Under the pieces are notes generated by a model, which saw nothing but the letters and a program-made list of their open reading frames with translations, was not told the DNA's origin and made no database searches. The position numbers and the translations under genes were made by a program. Shown piece by piece: positions 1 through 7,442 of a DNA stretch of 18,903 nucleotides. This stretch comes from Burkholderiaceae bacterium (GTDB taxonomy: Bacteria; Pseudomonadota; Gammaproteobacteria; Burkholderiales; Burkholderiaceae_C): the NCBI GenBank assembly GCA_023268425.1, contig JALRFN010000304.1, positions 1-18,903 on the forward strand, given 5' to 3'. How positions within the stretch are numbered: position 1 is the stretch's first letter; each line of letters starts with the position of its first letter.

Positions 1-937
1 GTTCGACTTTGGCCAAGGACAACATTTGGTTGGCCAGCTGGGTGGCGCGGTCCACCGTGTGCTCAATCTCCCCCAGGGCTTGCGCGGTGGCTACGTCGCC
101 GCGGCGGGCCGACTGCACTTGTGTTTTTAACACTGCCAAAGGTGTGCGCAATTGGTGGGCGGTGTCGCGCACAAAGCGCTTTTGGTTGTTCAGCAAGCGA
201 CTCAAGCGCGCCATCACGGCGTTGGTGGCCGTGAGCACTGGACGCAGTTCCCTGGGCGCACCCGTGGCATCGACCGGGGCCAAATCATGGGGCGCACGCT
301 CGCGCAGGGTGCGCGACAAGGCGCGCACGGGTGCAGTCGCCCGCTGCACGCCCCAGATGACCACCACCGCAATGACCAAAACCAACAAGCCCTGGCGCCA
401 AAGGGTGCGCTTCAAGATGCCACGCGCCTGCGCTTGACGCAGCTCCAAGGTCTCAGCGACTTGAATCAAGGCCATGGCCGATCCCTCGCTGCTCACCACG
501 GGTTGCTGCAAGACGGCCACCCGCACCGGACGCCCCTGGTAGTCGTCGTCGTAAAAATCAACCAACGCCGCGTATGCCGGGCGCACTGGCATTTGGCCTT
601 GCCACGTGGGCAAGTCGGCAAAGCCAGACACCACCGCCCCGCTGGGCGCGGTGACTTTGTAAACCATGCGGCTTTGGTTGTCGGCTTCGAAAGCCTCCAA
701 AGCGGAGTACGGCACGGTGGCGCTGAGCCTGGCCTGCGCGCCATAGCCTTGCACGGTCAACTGCTCGCCAATGGTCTTGGCAGAGGCCAGCAAAGTGCGG
801 TCGTAGGCCAAGTTGGCCGCAGCCAGCGTCTCCACGTACAGACTCACGGTGTTGACACCAACCAACAAAAGCACAGGCAACAACACCACCCACAACAGCG
901 TGCGGCGCAATGAGTGTTGCCCGGTCGCTTCACCCAT
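1..937 (-). CDS. tctE: TctE-like sensor histidine kinase, partial (C-terminus outside window)
   Basis: This is a membrane sensor kinase of the TctE type, expected to detect extracytoplasmic tri- or dicarboxylates and phosphorylate the TctD-like regulator encoded just upstream. The reading frame starts at the ATG at 937 on the minus strand and stays open to the left edge, giving about 312 residues. Residues about 12-32 form the first membrane segment, a periplasmic sensor region follows, and a second hydrophobic segment lies near residue 180-200. The HisKA phosphorylation box reads RDTAHQLRTPLA, with His261 as the phospho-acceptor. The His-Gln pairing after Ala is typical of TctE-type kinases. 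The ATP-binding domain lies beyond the window. Only two bases separate the tctD stop from this start, so the two genes are surely co-transcribed. The family assignment also rests on the adjacent tctCBA operon. Confidence 0.9.
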   Translation of the reverse strand, partial: MGEATGQHSLRRTLLWVVLLPVLLLVGVNTVSLYVETLAAANLAYDRTLLASAKTIGEQLTVQGYGAQARLSATVPYSALEAFEADNQSRMVYKVTAPSGAVVSGFADLPTWQGQMPVRPAYAALVDFYDDDYQGRPVRVAVLQQPVVSSEGSAMALIQVAETLELRQAQARGILKRTLWRQGLLVLVIAVVVIWGVQRATAPVRALSRTLRERAPHDLAPVDATGAPRELRPVLTATNAVMARLSRLLNNQKRFVRDTAHQLRTPLAVLKTQVQSARRGDVATAQALGEIEHTVDRATQLANQMLSLAKVE

Positions 938-939
938 GT

Positions 940-1623
940 TCAAACGGCCTCAGCTTTGAGCAAATAGCCCAAACCACGCAGGGTCACCAACTGCACGCCT
1001 GTGCCCTGTAGACGCTTGCGCAAGCGGTAGGCCACCACCTCAATGGCCTCGATTTGCACACCTGGATCCCCCGCAAAGACTTGCTCAAACAAATGCTCTT
1101 TGCTCACCGCACGCCCGGGCAGTGTCATCAACTGGCGCATGAGCGTGGCCTCGCGTGTGGGCAGGTCCACCACTTGCCCTTGGTGGTAAAGCGCGCCGCT
1201 GCTGCGATCCAAACGCCATTCGTTCAAGGCCACCAAGTCGCTTTCGGTCGCGACAACGGTGCTGCCGTGGCGACGCACCAAGGCGCGCAGTCGCGCTTCC
1301 AATTCATCCAAATCAAAGGGCTTGGTCAAGTAATCATCGGCGCCAGTGTTCAGCCCCAACACCCGGTCCCCCACGGCACTGCGCGCGGTCAACAGCAAGA
1401 CGGGGGTGCGCAAACCCGCTTGGCGTGCGTCACTCAAAATCAACAAACCATCGCGGTCGGGCAGGCTCAAATCCATGGCTACCACATCGGGCGTGTGGGC
1501 TCGCCACCACGCCAATGCAGGCTCGCCCGCATCGAAGGCGGCAACGTGCATGCCTCGTCGCTCCAGACTGCGCACCAGCGTTTGGCGCAAGTCGGCGTCG
1601 TCTTCGACCAGCATCAAGCGCAT
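940..1623 (-). CDS. tctD: TctD-like OmpR-family response regulator
   Basis: This is a 227-residue DNA-binding response regulator. The receiver domain spans residues 1-115, with acidic pocket Glu7/Asp8/Asp9, phospho-acceptor Asp51 (AMDLSLPDRDG), Thr79 and Lys101 (LTKPFD). A winged-helix OmpR/PhoB domain covers about 130-225 and ends in the usual LRGLGYLL strand. It should be phosphorylated by the adjacent TctE-like kinase and activate tctCBA, which starts divergently 147 bases away. A GGAG ribosome site lies five bases before the ATG. The length is normal for the family. The TctD name rests on the neighbours as well as the domain order, since receiver plus winged helix alone does not separate TctD from other OmpR-type regulators such as QseB. 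Confidence 0.9.
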   Translation of the reverse strand: MRLMLVEDDADLRQTLVRSLERRGMHVAAFDAGEPALAWWRAHTPDVVAMDLSLPDRDGLLILSDARQAGLRTPVLLLTARSAVGDRVLGLNTGADDYLTKPFDLDELEARLRALVRRHGSTVVATESDLVALNEWRLDRSSGALYHQGQVVDLPTREATLMRQLMTLPGRAVSKEHLFEQVFAGDPGVQIEAIEVVAYRLRKRLQGTGVQLVTLRGLGYLLKAEAV

Positions 1624-1770
1624 GACATCTCCGCGTTTTCCCTAGGTTTTGCAACAGCCCACTGACAGCTTGACTGACGACCATATCGCCACGTGGGCGG
1701 TGAACCGCAACAGCAAGCGCCGCGAGGTTAACACCGCCACGCCAACTCAACACACCCCAGGAGACTGACC
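1624..1770. promoter_or_regulatory. Divergent tctD / tctC control region with leader inverted repeat
   Basis: These 147 bases separate the two divergent starts and must hold both promoters and probably the TctD binding sites. I see an imperfect inverted repeat: GGCGGTG plus AACC at 1696-1706 matches GGTT plus CACCGCC at 1726-1738, giving an 11-pair stem with a two-A bulge. A smaller palindrome, GCGGT-GA-ACCGC, sits inside it at 1697-1708. The repeat lies 20 bases before the tctC ribosome site AGGAG (1759-1763, seven bases from the ATG). I could not identify a convincing -35/-10 pair in either direction, so this is a candidate region rather than a mapped promoter. Confidence 0.55.
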
Positions 1771-2760
1771 ATGCGCACACGCCGCACCATTTTGAAAGCC
1801 ATCGCCCCCATCGGAGCTGCCATCGCCTTGCACGGCTCCGTTTGGGCCTTCACGCCAGGTGCCACAGAGTGCATTGCCCCGGCCGGTGCAGGCGGCGGTT
1901 GGGACTTCACCTGCCGCCAAGTTGGCAAGACGCTGCAAGACTTGAAGCTGATTCCAGGCAGCATGCAAGTCACCAACCGCGCTGGCGGCGGCGGCGGCGT
2001 GGCTTACGCGGAAGTCATCAACAAGCGCAACGGTGACAACAACTTGATCGTGGCCGCCTCCAGCGCCACGGCCACCCGTTTGGCCCAAGGGGCCTACCCA
2101 GGCAACAACATGAGCCAAGTGCGCTGGGTAGGCGCTGTGGGCGCGGATTACGGCATCGTCGCCGTGGCCGCCAATTCCCCGATCAACACCCTGCCCGAGC
2201 TGATGGCCAAAACCAAAGCCGACCCCAGCAGCGTGGCCTTCGCGGGTGGCTCGGCGGTGGGCGGTTGGGACCACCTGAAGGTGTTGATGGCGGCACGCAA
2301 GTCCGGCATCAGCAACGTGCGCGGCATCAAGTACGTGGCCTTTGATGGCGGCGGCGAAGCCGTCACGCAATTGCTCGCGGGCAAGGTGCAGGCGTTCACG
2401 GGTGACATCTCTGAAGCCAAAGGCTTTGCCGACGCGGGCAAGATCAAGATCGTGGCGGTCTTGGCCCCCGAGCGTTTGGAGGGTGACTTCGCCAAGTTCC
2501 CGACCGCCAAGGAGCAAGGCTTGGAGGTGATCGGTGCCAACTGGCGCGGCTTTTACGCGCCAGGCGGCATGTCTGATGAGGCCTACGCCTTTTGGTCCAA
2601 GCAAATCACCAGCATGTACCAATCGCCCGAGTGGCAATCGGTGATGGCCAAAAACGGCTTGGCCAAGCTGAACCTGCAAGGCCCTGCCTTCCAGGCCTTC
2701 GTCAAAGAGTCGGTGGAGTCCATCCAAGACTTGTCGAAAGAAATCGGCATCATCAAGTAA
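1771..2760 (+). CDS. tctC: TctC-type tricarboxylate-binding protein (TTT family)
   Basis: This is a 329-residue periplasmic substrate-binding protein of the tripartite tricarboxylate transport family (Bug/TctC fold). Residues 1-26 form a signal peptide: Arg-rich start, hydrophobic stretch, and a probable cut after VWA. The mature part opens with ECIAPAGAGGGWDFTCR, the ligand-loop region seen in TctC proteins, and carries the conserved NRAGGGGGVAY stretch after it. It should capture a tri- or dicarboxylate such as citrate and deliver it to TctAB. The start is fixed by an AGGAG site seven bases upstream and by the signal peptide. It is the first gene of tctC-tctB-tctA. The exact ligand cannot be read from the sequence, because the family also binds succinate-like and aromatic acids. 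Confidence 0.93.
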   Translation: MRTRRTILKAIAPIGAAIALHGSVWAFTPGATECIAPAGAGGGWDFTCRQVGKTLQDLKLIPGSMQVTNRAGGGGGVAYAEVINKRNGDNNLIVAASSATATRLAQGAYPGNNMSQVRWVGAVGADYGIVAVAANSPINTLPELMAKTKADPSSVAFAGGSAVGGWDHLKVLMAARKSGISNVRGIKYVAFDGGGEAVTQLLAGKVQAFTGDISEAKGFADAGKIKIVAVLAPERLEGDFAKFPTAKEQGLEVIGANWRGFYAPGGMSDEAYAFWSKQITSMYQSPEWQSVMAKNGLAKLNLQGPAFQAFVKESVESIQDLSKEIGIIK

Positions 2761-2766
2761 AGCGCG

Positions 2767-2810
2767 ATGCGCCTGGGCCCTAGCGCATGCGTGCCGGGGC
2801 CACTTTTTTT
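2767..2810 (+). terminator. Terminator-like hairpin with T-run between tctC and tctB
   Basis: Directly after the tctC stop, ATGCGC (2767-2772) can pair with GCGCAT (2783-2788). Alternatively GGCCC (2776-2780) pairs with GGGCC (2797-2801), and a run of seven T follows at 2804-2810. The second stem places the T-run as an intrinsic terminator would. Because tctB and tctA must be co-expressed with tctC, this is better read as a partial terminator or mRNA-stabilising hairpin that keeps the binding protein in excess over the membrane subunits. The stems are short, so the strength is uncertain. Confidence 0.5.
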
Positions 2811-2829
2811 CAGTCTGAGCACCACCCAC

Positions 2830-3273
2830 ATGACCTCACACCTCAGCGACCGCGTTTTTGGCGCCCTGGTGATCCTGATGGCCGCCTTGATGGCCTGGGG
2901 CACCGAGCAAATTCAAGAGAGTTTCATCCAAGACCCCTTGGGGCCCAAAGTCTTCCCGTGGTTGATTGCAGCGGTCATGGGCCTATCGGGCCTGTACATG
3001 GTGCTGCGCCCAGACGCCTCACCGCACTGGCCAAGCGGCCGCAAACTCGGCGAAATGTTGTTCACCGTGGCGGTCATGGTGGCCTATGCGCAGTGGTTGC
3101 CCGACCTCGGCTTTGTCTTGAGTACCGCGCTGGTGGCGGGCTTTCTGTCTTGGCGTTTGGGCAGCACGGTCAAGCAAGCCACGCTGGCTGGTGCGCTGCT
3201 CGCCATCGGCATCTACCTGGTCTTTCACAGCGTGTTGGGCTTGTCGCTGGCGCGTGGACCTTGGGGGTTTTGA
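2830..3273 (+). CDS. tctB: TctB-type small membrane subunit of the tricarboxylate transporter
   Basis: This is the small integral membrane subunit of the TTT transporter, 147 residues with the start chosen here. Four hydrophobic segments are visible at about residues 8-24, 38-56, 71-90 and 99-135 (the last may be two helices). The motif SDRVFGALVIL at the N-terminus and the region DPLGPKVFPW are typical of TctB. A longer frame begins at 2767 but would add 21 residues translated through the hairpin and T-run, so the ATG at 2830 is preferred. The ribosome site before it is weak, which fits lower expression than tctC. The stop is three bases from the tctA start, indicating translational coupling. 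Confidence 0.88.
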   Translation: MTSHLSDRVFGALVILMAALMAWGTEQIQESFIQDPLGPKVFPWLIAAVMGLSGLYMVLRPDASPHWPSGRKLGEMLFTVAVMVAYAQWLPDLGFVLSTALVAGFLSWRLGSTVKQATLAGALLAIGIYLVFHSVLGLSLARGPWGF

Positions 3274-3276
3274 GTC

Positions 3277-4812
3277 ATGGATGCACTGCAATCATTGGCC
3301 GACGGCTTCGTCATCGCGCTGACTTGGCAAAACCTCTTGCTGGCCTTGCTGGGCTGTTTGCTGGGCACCATGATTGGTGCGCTGCCGGGTTTGGGCCCGT
3401 CCAACGGCGTGGCCATTTTGATTCCCGTGGTCTTCAGCCTGGGCTTGGGCGCCACGCCTGCTTTGATCTTGCTCACCAGCGTGTACTACGGCGCCATGTA
3501 TGGGGGGCGCATTTCCTCAATTTTGCTCAACATTCCTGGCGATGAACCCGCCTTGATGACCACGCTGGACGGCTATCCGATGGCCCGTGCGGGTCAAGCC
3601 GGTGAAGCACTTGCGATTTCGGGTTTGGCCTCCTTCGTGGGCGCGTTTGTCGCGACCTGGGGGCTGGTGTTTTTGGCCCCACAACTGGTCAACGTGGCCT
3701 TGCTGTTTGGCCCAGCGGAGTACTTTGCGCTGTTCACGCTGGCCTTTGCCACGCTGGGCGGGCTGACCAGCAAAAACCAAGGCAAATCTGCGCTGGCCGC
3801 TGCCGTGGGCTTGGGTCTGTCCACCATTGGTGTGGACGGTCAAACGGGTGTGCCGCGTCTGACCATGGGCAACGTGCACTTTTATGACGGCATCCATTTT
3901 TTGGTCGCCATCGTCGGGCTGTTCGCGCTGTCCGAGGTCTTGATCTTCATCGAACAACGCCAAGCCGGGGCGCCACAAGACGAGCACATCGTTGAGTCGG
4001 TGGGCCGCACCACGCCGCCCCTGAGCATGATCAAGCAAACCAGCGGCAGCATGGCGCGTGGCACGGTGCTGGGCTTCATCGCCGGGGTGTTGCCCGGTGC
4101 GGGGGCCTCGCTGGGCTCCTTCATCGCCTATGCCGCAGAAAAGAAAATCGTGGGCAGCAAAGGCCGCTTTGGCCAAGGCGACCCACGGGGTGTTGCGGCA
4201 CCTGAAGCTGGCAACAACGCGGCTGCCGGCGGCGCCTTGGTGCCCATGTTGGCTTTGGGCGTACCCGGCTCGGGCACCACTGCGGTGTTGTTGGCCATGT
4301 TGCTGGCGCTGGACATCACGCCCGGCCCATTGCTCTTTCAAAAGAACCCTGATGTGGTCTGGGGGCTGATCGCCGCGCTGTTCATTGGCAATTTCATGTT
4401 GTTGGCGCTGAACCTGCCCATGGTCAATTTGTTTGCGCGTGTGCTGCGCATCCCTTCGCGCTACCTGATGCCCGGCGTGGCCATGGTCAGCTTCGTTGGC
4501 ATCTACGGCATTTCGGGTTCGACCTTTGACTTGGCGGTGATGATTGGCTTTGGCGTCATGGGTTGGGTGTTTCGCAAATTTGACATCCCCTTGGTGCCTG
4601 TGGTGCTGGGCATCATGTTGGGCGATCAAATGGAGAAAAACCTGCGCCGCGCGATGACGATTTCTGACGGCGACTGGGGCGTATTGGTCAGCTCACCTTT
4701 GGCGATTGGCCTGCTCAGCGCAGCGATTTTGGGCTTTATCGCACCCATGCTTTTTGCTCGCTACTTGCGCCTCAAACCCAAAGCAGATCCGACCATTGGC
4801 GAGCGCGACTGA
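3277..4812 (+). CDS. tctA: TctA-type large membrane subunit of the tricarboxylate transporter
   Basis: This is the 511-residue permease subunit of the TTT system, with about twelve hydrophobic segments. It moves the substrate handed over by TctC, driven by an ion gradient. Family signatures are clear: GALPGLGPSNG at about residues 31-41, NIPGDEPA near 86, the second-repeat copy GVLPGAGASLGSFIAYAAEKK near 270, and LALGVPGSGTTAVLL near 325. The two PG-rich loops reflect the internal repeat of this family. The length matches the usual of about 500 residues. The start follows the tctB stop by three bases, with a G-rich ribosome site inside the tctB end. It is the last gene of the operon, and a strong terminator follows. 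Confidence 0.95.
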   Translation: MDALQSLADGFVIALTWQNLLLALLGCLLGTMIGALPGLGPSNGVAILIPVVFSLGLGATPALILLTSVYYGAMYGGRISSILLNIPGDEPALMTTLDGYPMARAGQAGEALAISGLASFVGAFVATWGLVFLAPQLVNVALLFGPAEYFALFTLAFATLGGLTSKNQGKSALAAAVGLGLSTIGVDGQTGVPRLTMGNVHFYDGIHFLVAIVGLFALSEVLIFIEQRQAGAPQDEHIVESVGRTTPPLSMIKQTSGSMARGTVLGFIAGVLPGAGASLGSFIAYAAEKKIVGSKGRFGQGDPRGVAAPEAGNNAAAGGALVPMLALGVPGSGTTAVLLAMLLALDITPGPLLFQKNPDVVWGLIAALFIGNFMLLALNLPMVNLFARVLRIPSRYLMPGVAMVSFVGIYGISGSTFDLAVMIGFGVMGWVFRKFDIPLVPVVLGIMLGDQMEKNLRRAMTISDGDWGVLVSSPLAIGLLSAAILGFIAPMLFARYLRLKPKADPTIGERD

Positions 4813-4819
4813 GGCCAGC

Positions 4820-4838
4820 GGCGCACCGCGTGTGCGCC
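4820..4838 (+). repeat. Perfect 7-bp stem-loop just after tctA
   Basis: GGCGCAC (4820-4826) and GTGCGCC (4832-4838) form a perfect stem with a five-base loop, eight bases after the tctA stop. No T-run follows. It may protect the 3' end of the tctCBA message or be an extra pause site before the terminator at 4864. Confidence 0.5.
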
Positions 4839-4850
4839 CTGTGCTGACTT

Positions 4851-4856
4851 TACAAT
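4851..4856 (+). promoter_or_regulatory. Candidate -10 box for the kinase gene
   Basis: TACAAT matches five of six bases of the sigma-70 -10 consensus, inside the run GACTTTACAATTCC. No good -35 lies 16-18 bases upstream. If used, transcription would begin near 4863 and the leader would contain the terminator hairpin at 4864-4892. Confidence 0.35.
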
Positions 4857-4863
4857 TCCAGCC

Positions 4864-4892
4864 AACCGCAGCACCCGCTGCGGTTGTTTTTT
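4864..4892 (+). terminator. Intrinsic terminator after tctCBA
   Basis: AACCGCAG (4864-4871) pairs perfectly with CTGCGGTT (4878-4885) around a six-base loop, followed by G and six T (4887-4892). This is a textbook Rho-independent terminator for the tct operon. It lies only 22 bases before the next gene's start, so it may also act in that gene's leader. Confidence 0.85.
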
Positions 4893-4914
4893 GGCGGACA
4901 TGAGGATGGGGTCA

Positions 4915-5907
4915 ATGGCATACGACGTTTACGCAGTGGGCAACGCATTGGTGGATTTGGAGTTCCAAGTCACGGACGGCGAATTGCAAGCGCTGGGTAT
5001 TGAAAAAGCGCGCATGACTTTGATCGACGCCGACCAGCGCCTGGACCTCTTGCACCGCATGGGTGACCACCAACCGCGCCGCACCGGCGGCGGCTCGGCG
5101 GGCAACACCGTGGTTGCCTTGCAGCAACTGGGGGGCGAGGCTTATTTTTCCTGCCGCGTCGCCGACGATGGCTTTGGCCGCTTTTATGCCGATGATTTGC
5201 ACGCCCACGGCGTACACAGCAACGTGCACACCGCTCGCCATCAAGGCCACACCGGCACTTGCCTGGTCATGATCACACCAGACGCCGAGCGCACCATGAG
5301 CACACACTTGGGGGTAAGCGCCGAGTTGAGCAGCCATGAACTTGAGCCAACGGCCATTGAGGCCAGCCGCACGTATTACATGGAAGGCTATCTGGCCGCA
5401 TCGCCCACGGGCCTGGACGCCGCCCTAAAAGGCCGCACCGTGGCGCAGCGCGTGGGCGCGCAGTTGGCCTTGACGCTCAGCGATGTCAGCATGATCAACT
5501 TCTGCCGCGCTGGGCTGGCGGCGATGCTGGGCGATGGTGTGGAGGTCTTGTTCGCCAACGAAGACGAAATCAAAGCCTGGTTCAACACCGACGATTTGGG
5601 CGTGGCGCTGGCGGCCGCACCGGCACTGGCGCAGACCGTGTGCGTCACGGTTGGCGCCAAAGGCTGCGTAGTGCTGGACAAAGGCTTGCGCATTGACGTG
5701 GCAGCGCCTGTCGTCAAGGCGGTCGACACCAATGGCGCAGGCGACATGTTTGCTGGCGCCTTCCTCTACGCCCGCTCGCGTGGCGCCGACCCCAAGCGCG
5801 CCGCCGAGTTGGCCACCCGCGCAGCCTCTGCGGTGGTCGCGCAGCCAGGCAACCGCTTGCCCACCGACACGCTGCTGGCCTTGCGCGAGGCCTGGCAACT
5901 GGCATAA
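4915..5907 (+). CDS. PfkB-family kinase, adenosine-kinase-like
   Basis: This is a 330-residue sugar/nucleoside kinase of the ribokinase (PfkB) superfamily, in the adenosine-kinase-like branch. It should transfer phosphate from ATP to a hydroxymethyl group of a nucleoside or sugar in the cytoplasm. The N-terminal substrate motif is GGGSAGNT (58-65). The ATP and anion-hole signature DTNGAGD is at 271-277, with Asp277 as the catalytic base. The pieces YYMEGYLAAS and FANEDEIKAW are typical of this branch. ATG 4915 is preferred because the protein then begins AYDVYAVGNALVD, as in relatives, and a GAGG/GGGG ribosome site precedes it. An upstream in-frame TTG at 4891 falls in the terminator T-run and is unlikely. 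Substrate specificity is not readable; adenosine is the best guess, and other nucleosides or sugars are possible. Confidence 0.85.
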   Translation: MAYDVYAVGNALVDLEFQVTDGELQALGIEKARMTLIDADQRLDLLHRMGDHQPRRTGGGSAGNTVVALQQLGGEAYFSCRVADDGFGRFYADDLHAHGVHSNVHTARHQGHTGTCLVMITPDAERTMSTHLGVSAELSSHELEPTAIEASRTYYMEGYLAASPTGLDAALKGRTVAQRVGAQLALTLSDVSMINFCRAGLAAMLGDGVEVLFANEDEIKAWFNTDDLGVALAAAPALAQTVCVTVGAKGCVVLDKGLRIDVAAPVVKAVDTNGAGDMFAGAFLYARSRGADPKRAAELATRAASAVVAQPGNRLPTDTLLALREAWQLA

Positions 5908-5919
5908 AAGCCAGACCAC

Positions 5920-5956
5920 GGCGCTGTCGCCCGCAGCGCCTGAATTGCACAAATTC
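5920..5956. repeat. Hairpin and AT-rich inverted repeat before the amidase gene
   Basis: GGCGCTG (5920-5926) pairs with CAGCGCC (5934-5940) as a perfect 7-bp stem without a T-run, 12 bases after the kinase stop. It is followed at once by GAATT-GCACA-AATTC (5942-5956), a symmetric AT-rich site that could be an operator for the amidase gene. The only -10-like sequence seen is TAAAAC at 5982-5987, and no -35 is evident. Confidence 0.4.
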
Positions 5957-5995
5957 GATAGCGGCTGCTTGGCTTTTGGGCTAAAACGTTGTGCC

Positions 5996-7426
5996 ATGAG
6001 CACCGATCACATCACCGACTTGGGCGCAGTCGAACTCAGCGCCGCCATCCACAGCCGACGCTTGTCCTGCGAAAGCGTCATGCGCGCTTATCTGGAGCGC
6101 ATCGCCGCTTTGAACCCCAAGCACAACGCGCTGGTGGCTTTGCGGCCAGCGGAAGATTGCATGGCCGAGGCGCGCGCCTGCGACGCCGAGCTGGCCGCAG
6201 GCCAGTCGCGGGGTTGGATGCACGGCATGCCCCAAGCCATCAAAGACACGGCCAACGCCAAAGGCTTGCCCTCCACGCTAGGCTGCACGCTGCTCAGAAA
6301 CAACATCGCCACCAGCGACAGCATCATCGTCGAGCGCGCCAAGGCTGCCGGTGCCCTGGTGATTGGCAAAACCAACATCCCAGAATTTGGCCTGGGCTCG
6401 CACACCTTCAACAACGTTTATGGCACCACTGGCAACGCCTATGACACATCGGTCGTTGCTGGTGGCAGCAGTGGTGGCGCGGCAGTGGCTTTGGCCCAGC
6501 GCATGCTGCCTGTGGCCGATGGCAGCGACTTCATGGGCTCTTTGCGCAACCCCGCGGCTTGGAACAACATCTTTGGCATGCGCCCCAGCCAAGGCCTGGT
6601 GCCGTTCGCGCCGGGCGCTGATGTGTGGCTGAGCCAACTGGGCACCGAAGGCCCGATGGCGCGGCGCGTGGCCGACCTCGCTGCCTTGCTCAACACCCAG
6701 GCTGGCCATGACACGCGCCAACCGCTGAGCTGGAGCCCAGACGGCCCAGCCAGTTTGACGGGCGCCAGTTTGCAGGGCGTGCGCGTGGGCTGGTTGGGTG
6801 ATTTGGCTGGCTACTTGGCCACCGAACCCGGCGTGCTCGACGCCTGCGAGGCGGGGCTGGAGCGCATGCGCCAAGCTGGCGCCGTGGTCGAACGGGTCAG
6901 TCTGGACATGGATTTGGAGGCCGTCTGGACGACTTGGCTGGTGTGGCGCAATGCCTTGATTGGCCCGCGCATTGGGGCCTTGATGCACCTGCCCGGCGCC
7001 CGCGAGGCCATCAAGCCCGAAGCGCTGTGGGAATATGACCAATCTCAGGGTTTGAGTTTGCTGCAGTTCATGCGCGCTTCTGAAGTGCGCACCCAGCTTT
7101 ACAACAAGATGTCCACGCTGCTCGCTCAAGTCGACCTGCTTACCCTGCCCGTGGCTCAGGTGTGGCCCTTCCCCGTCGAGCAACGTTGGCCCCAACAGGT
7201 CAACGGCCGCGCCATGAGCACCTACCACCGCTGGATGGAGGCGACCATTTACGCCACGCTGGCCGGCATGCCCGCGATCAGCGTGCCCAGCGGCTTTGAC
7301 GCCACAGGTCGTTTGCCCATGGGGCTGCAGTGGATTGGCCCAGCCCGAGGTGACGCGGCCTTGTTGCGCTGGGCAGCGGCCTACGAAACGCAAATTGAAG
7401 ACTGGTTGAGCCGTCGCCCCAACTGA
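5996..7426 (+). CDS. Amidase-signature family hydrolase
   Basis: This is a 476-residue amidase-signature enzyme that hydrolyses a carboxamide to acid plus ammonia; the substrate is unknown. The Ser-cisSer-Lys triad is visible: Lys83 in PQAIKDTANAKG, the Gly/Ser loop AGGSSGGAA with Ser158/Ser159, and nucleophile Ser182 in ADGSDFMGSLRNPA. The loop before the nucleophile reads SDFMGS instead of the common TDxGGS, so it belongs to a divergent subgroup of the stand-alone amidases rather than to GatA. No gatB or gatC neighbour is present. The frame is open upstream to 5693, but that part overlaps the kinase gene in another frame, so ATG 5996 is chosen because the protein then starts right before the conserved N-terminal helix. 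There is no clear ribosome site. It ends convergently, 16 bases from the lrp-like gene. Confidence 0.88.
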   Translation: MSTDHITDLGAVELSAAIHSRRLSCESVMRAYLERIAALNPKHNALVALRPAEDCMAEARACDAELAAGQSRGWMHGMPQAIKDTANAKGLPSTLGCTLLRNNIATSDSIIVERAKAAGALVIGKTNIPEFGLGSHTFNNVYGTTGNAYDTSVVAGGSSGGAAVALAQRMLPVADGSDFMGSLRNPAAWNNIFGMRPSQGLVPFAPGADVWLSQLGTEGPMARRVADLAALLNTQAGHDTRQPLSWSPDGPASLTGASLQGVRVGWLGDLAGYLATEPGVLDACEAGLERMRQAGAVVERVSLDMDLEAVWTTWLVWRNALIGPRIGALMHLPGAREAIKPEALWEYDQSQGLSLLQFMRASEVRTQLYNKMSTLLAQVDLLTLPVAQVWPFPVEQRWPQQVNGRAMSTYHRWMEATIYATLAGMPAISVPSGFDATGRLPMGLQWIGPARGDAALLRWAAAYETQIEDWLSRRPN

Positions 7427-7439
7427 GGTCGGCCCTCAG
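7423..7439. terminator. Short hairpin between convergent genes
   Basis: CTGAGG (7423-7428) and CCTCAG (7434-7439) form a perfect six-pair stem with a five-base loop. It overlaps the amidase stop codon and precedes the stop of the convergent regulator gene. No T-run is present on either side, so it is a possible bidirectional 3'-end structure rather than a proven terminator. Confidence 0.35.
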
Positions 7440-7442
7440 CGC

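Noticed and set aside
9..913. Plus-strand open frames at the left edge (9-437 and 152-913).
   Set aside because: Both lie antisense to the truncated tctE, where the minus-strand translation shows membrane segments and an H-box.
1747..2829. A 360-residue minus-strand open frame opposite tctC.
   Set aside because: It is antisense to tctC, rich in His/Gly/Gln, and covers the tctC ribosome site. It is a shadow frame.
3517..4629. A 370-residue minus-strand open frame inside tctA.
   Set aside because: The product is Gln/His/Arg-rich low complexity without domains, and tctA on the plus strand is a clear family member.
4891..4914. Upstream TTG, ATG and ATG starts for the PfkB kinase.
   Set aside because: The TTG is in the terminator T-run. 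The ATGs at 4900 and 4906 have no usable ribosome site. Relatives start at the AYDVYAVGN position.
5693..5995. N-terminal extension of the amidase frame.
   Set aside because: It overlaps the 3' end of the kinase gene in another frame, gives Ser/Ala/Pro-rich sequence, and crosses the intergenic hairpin.
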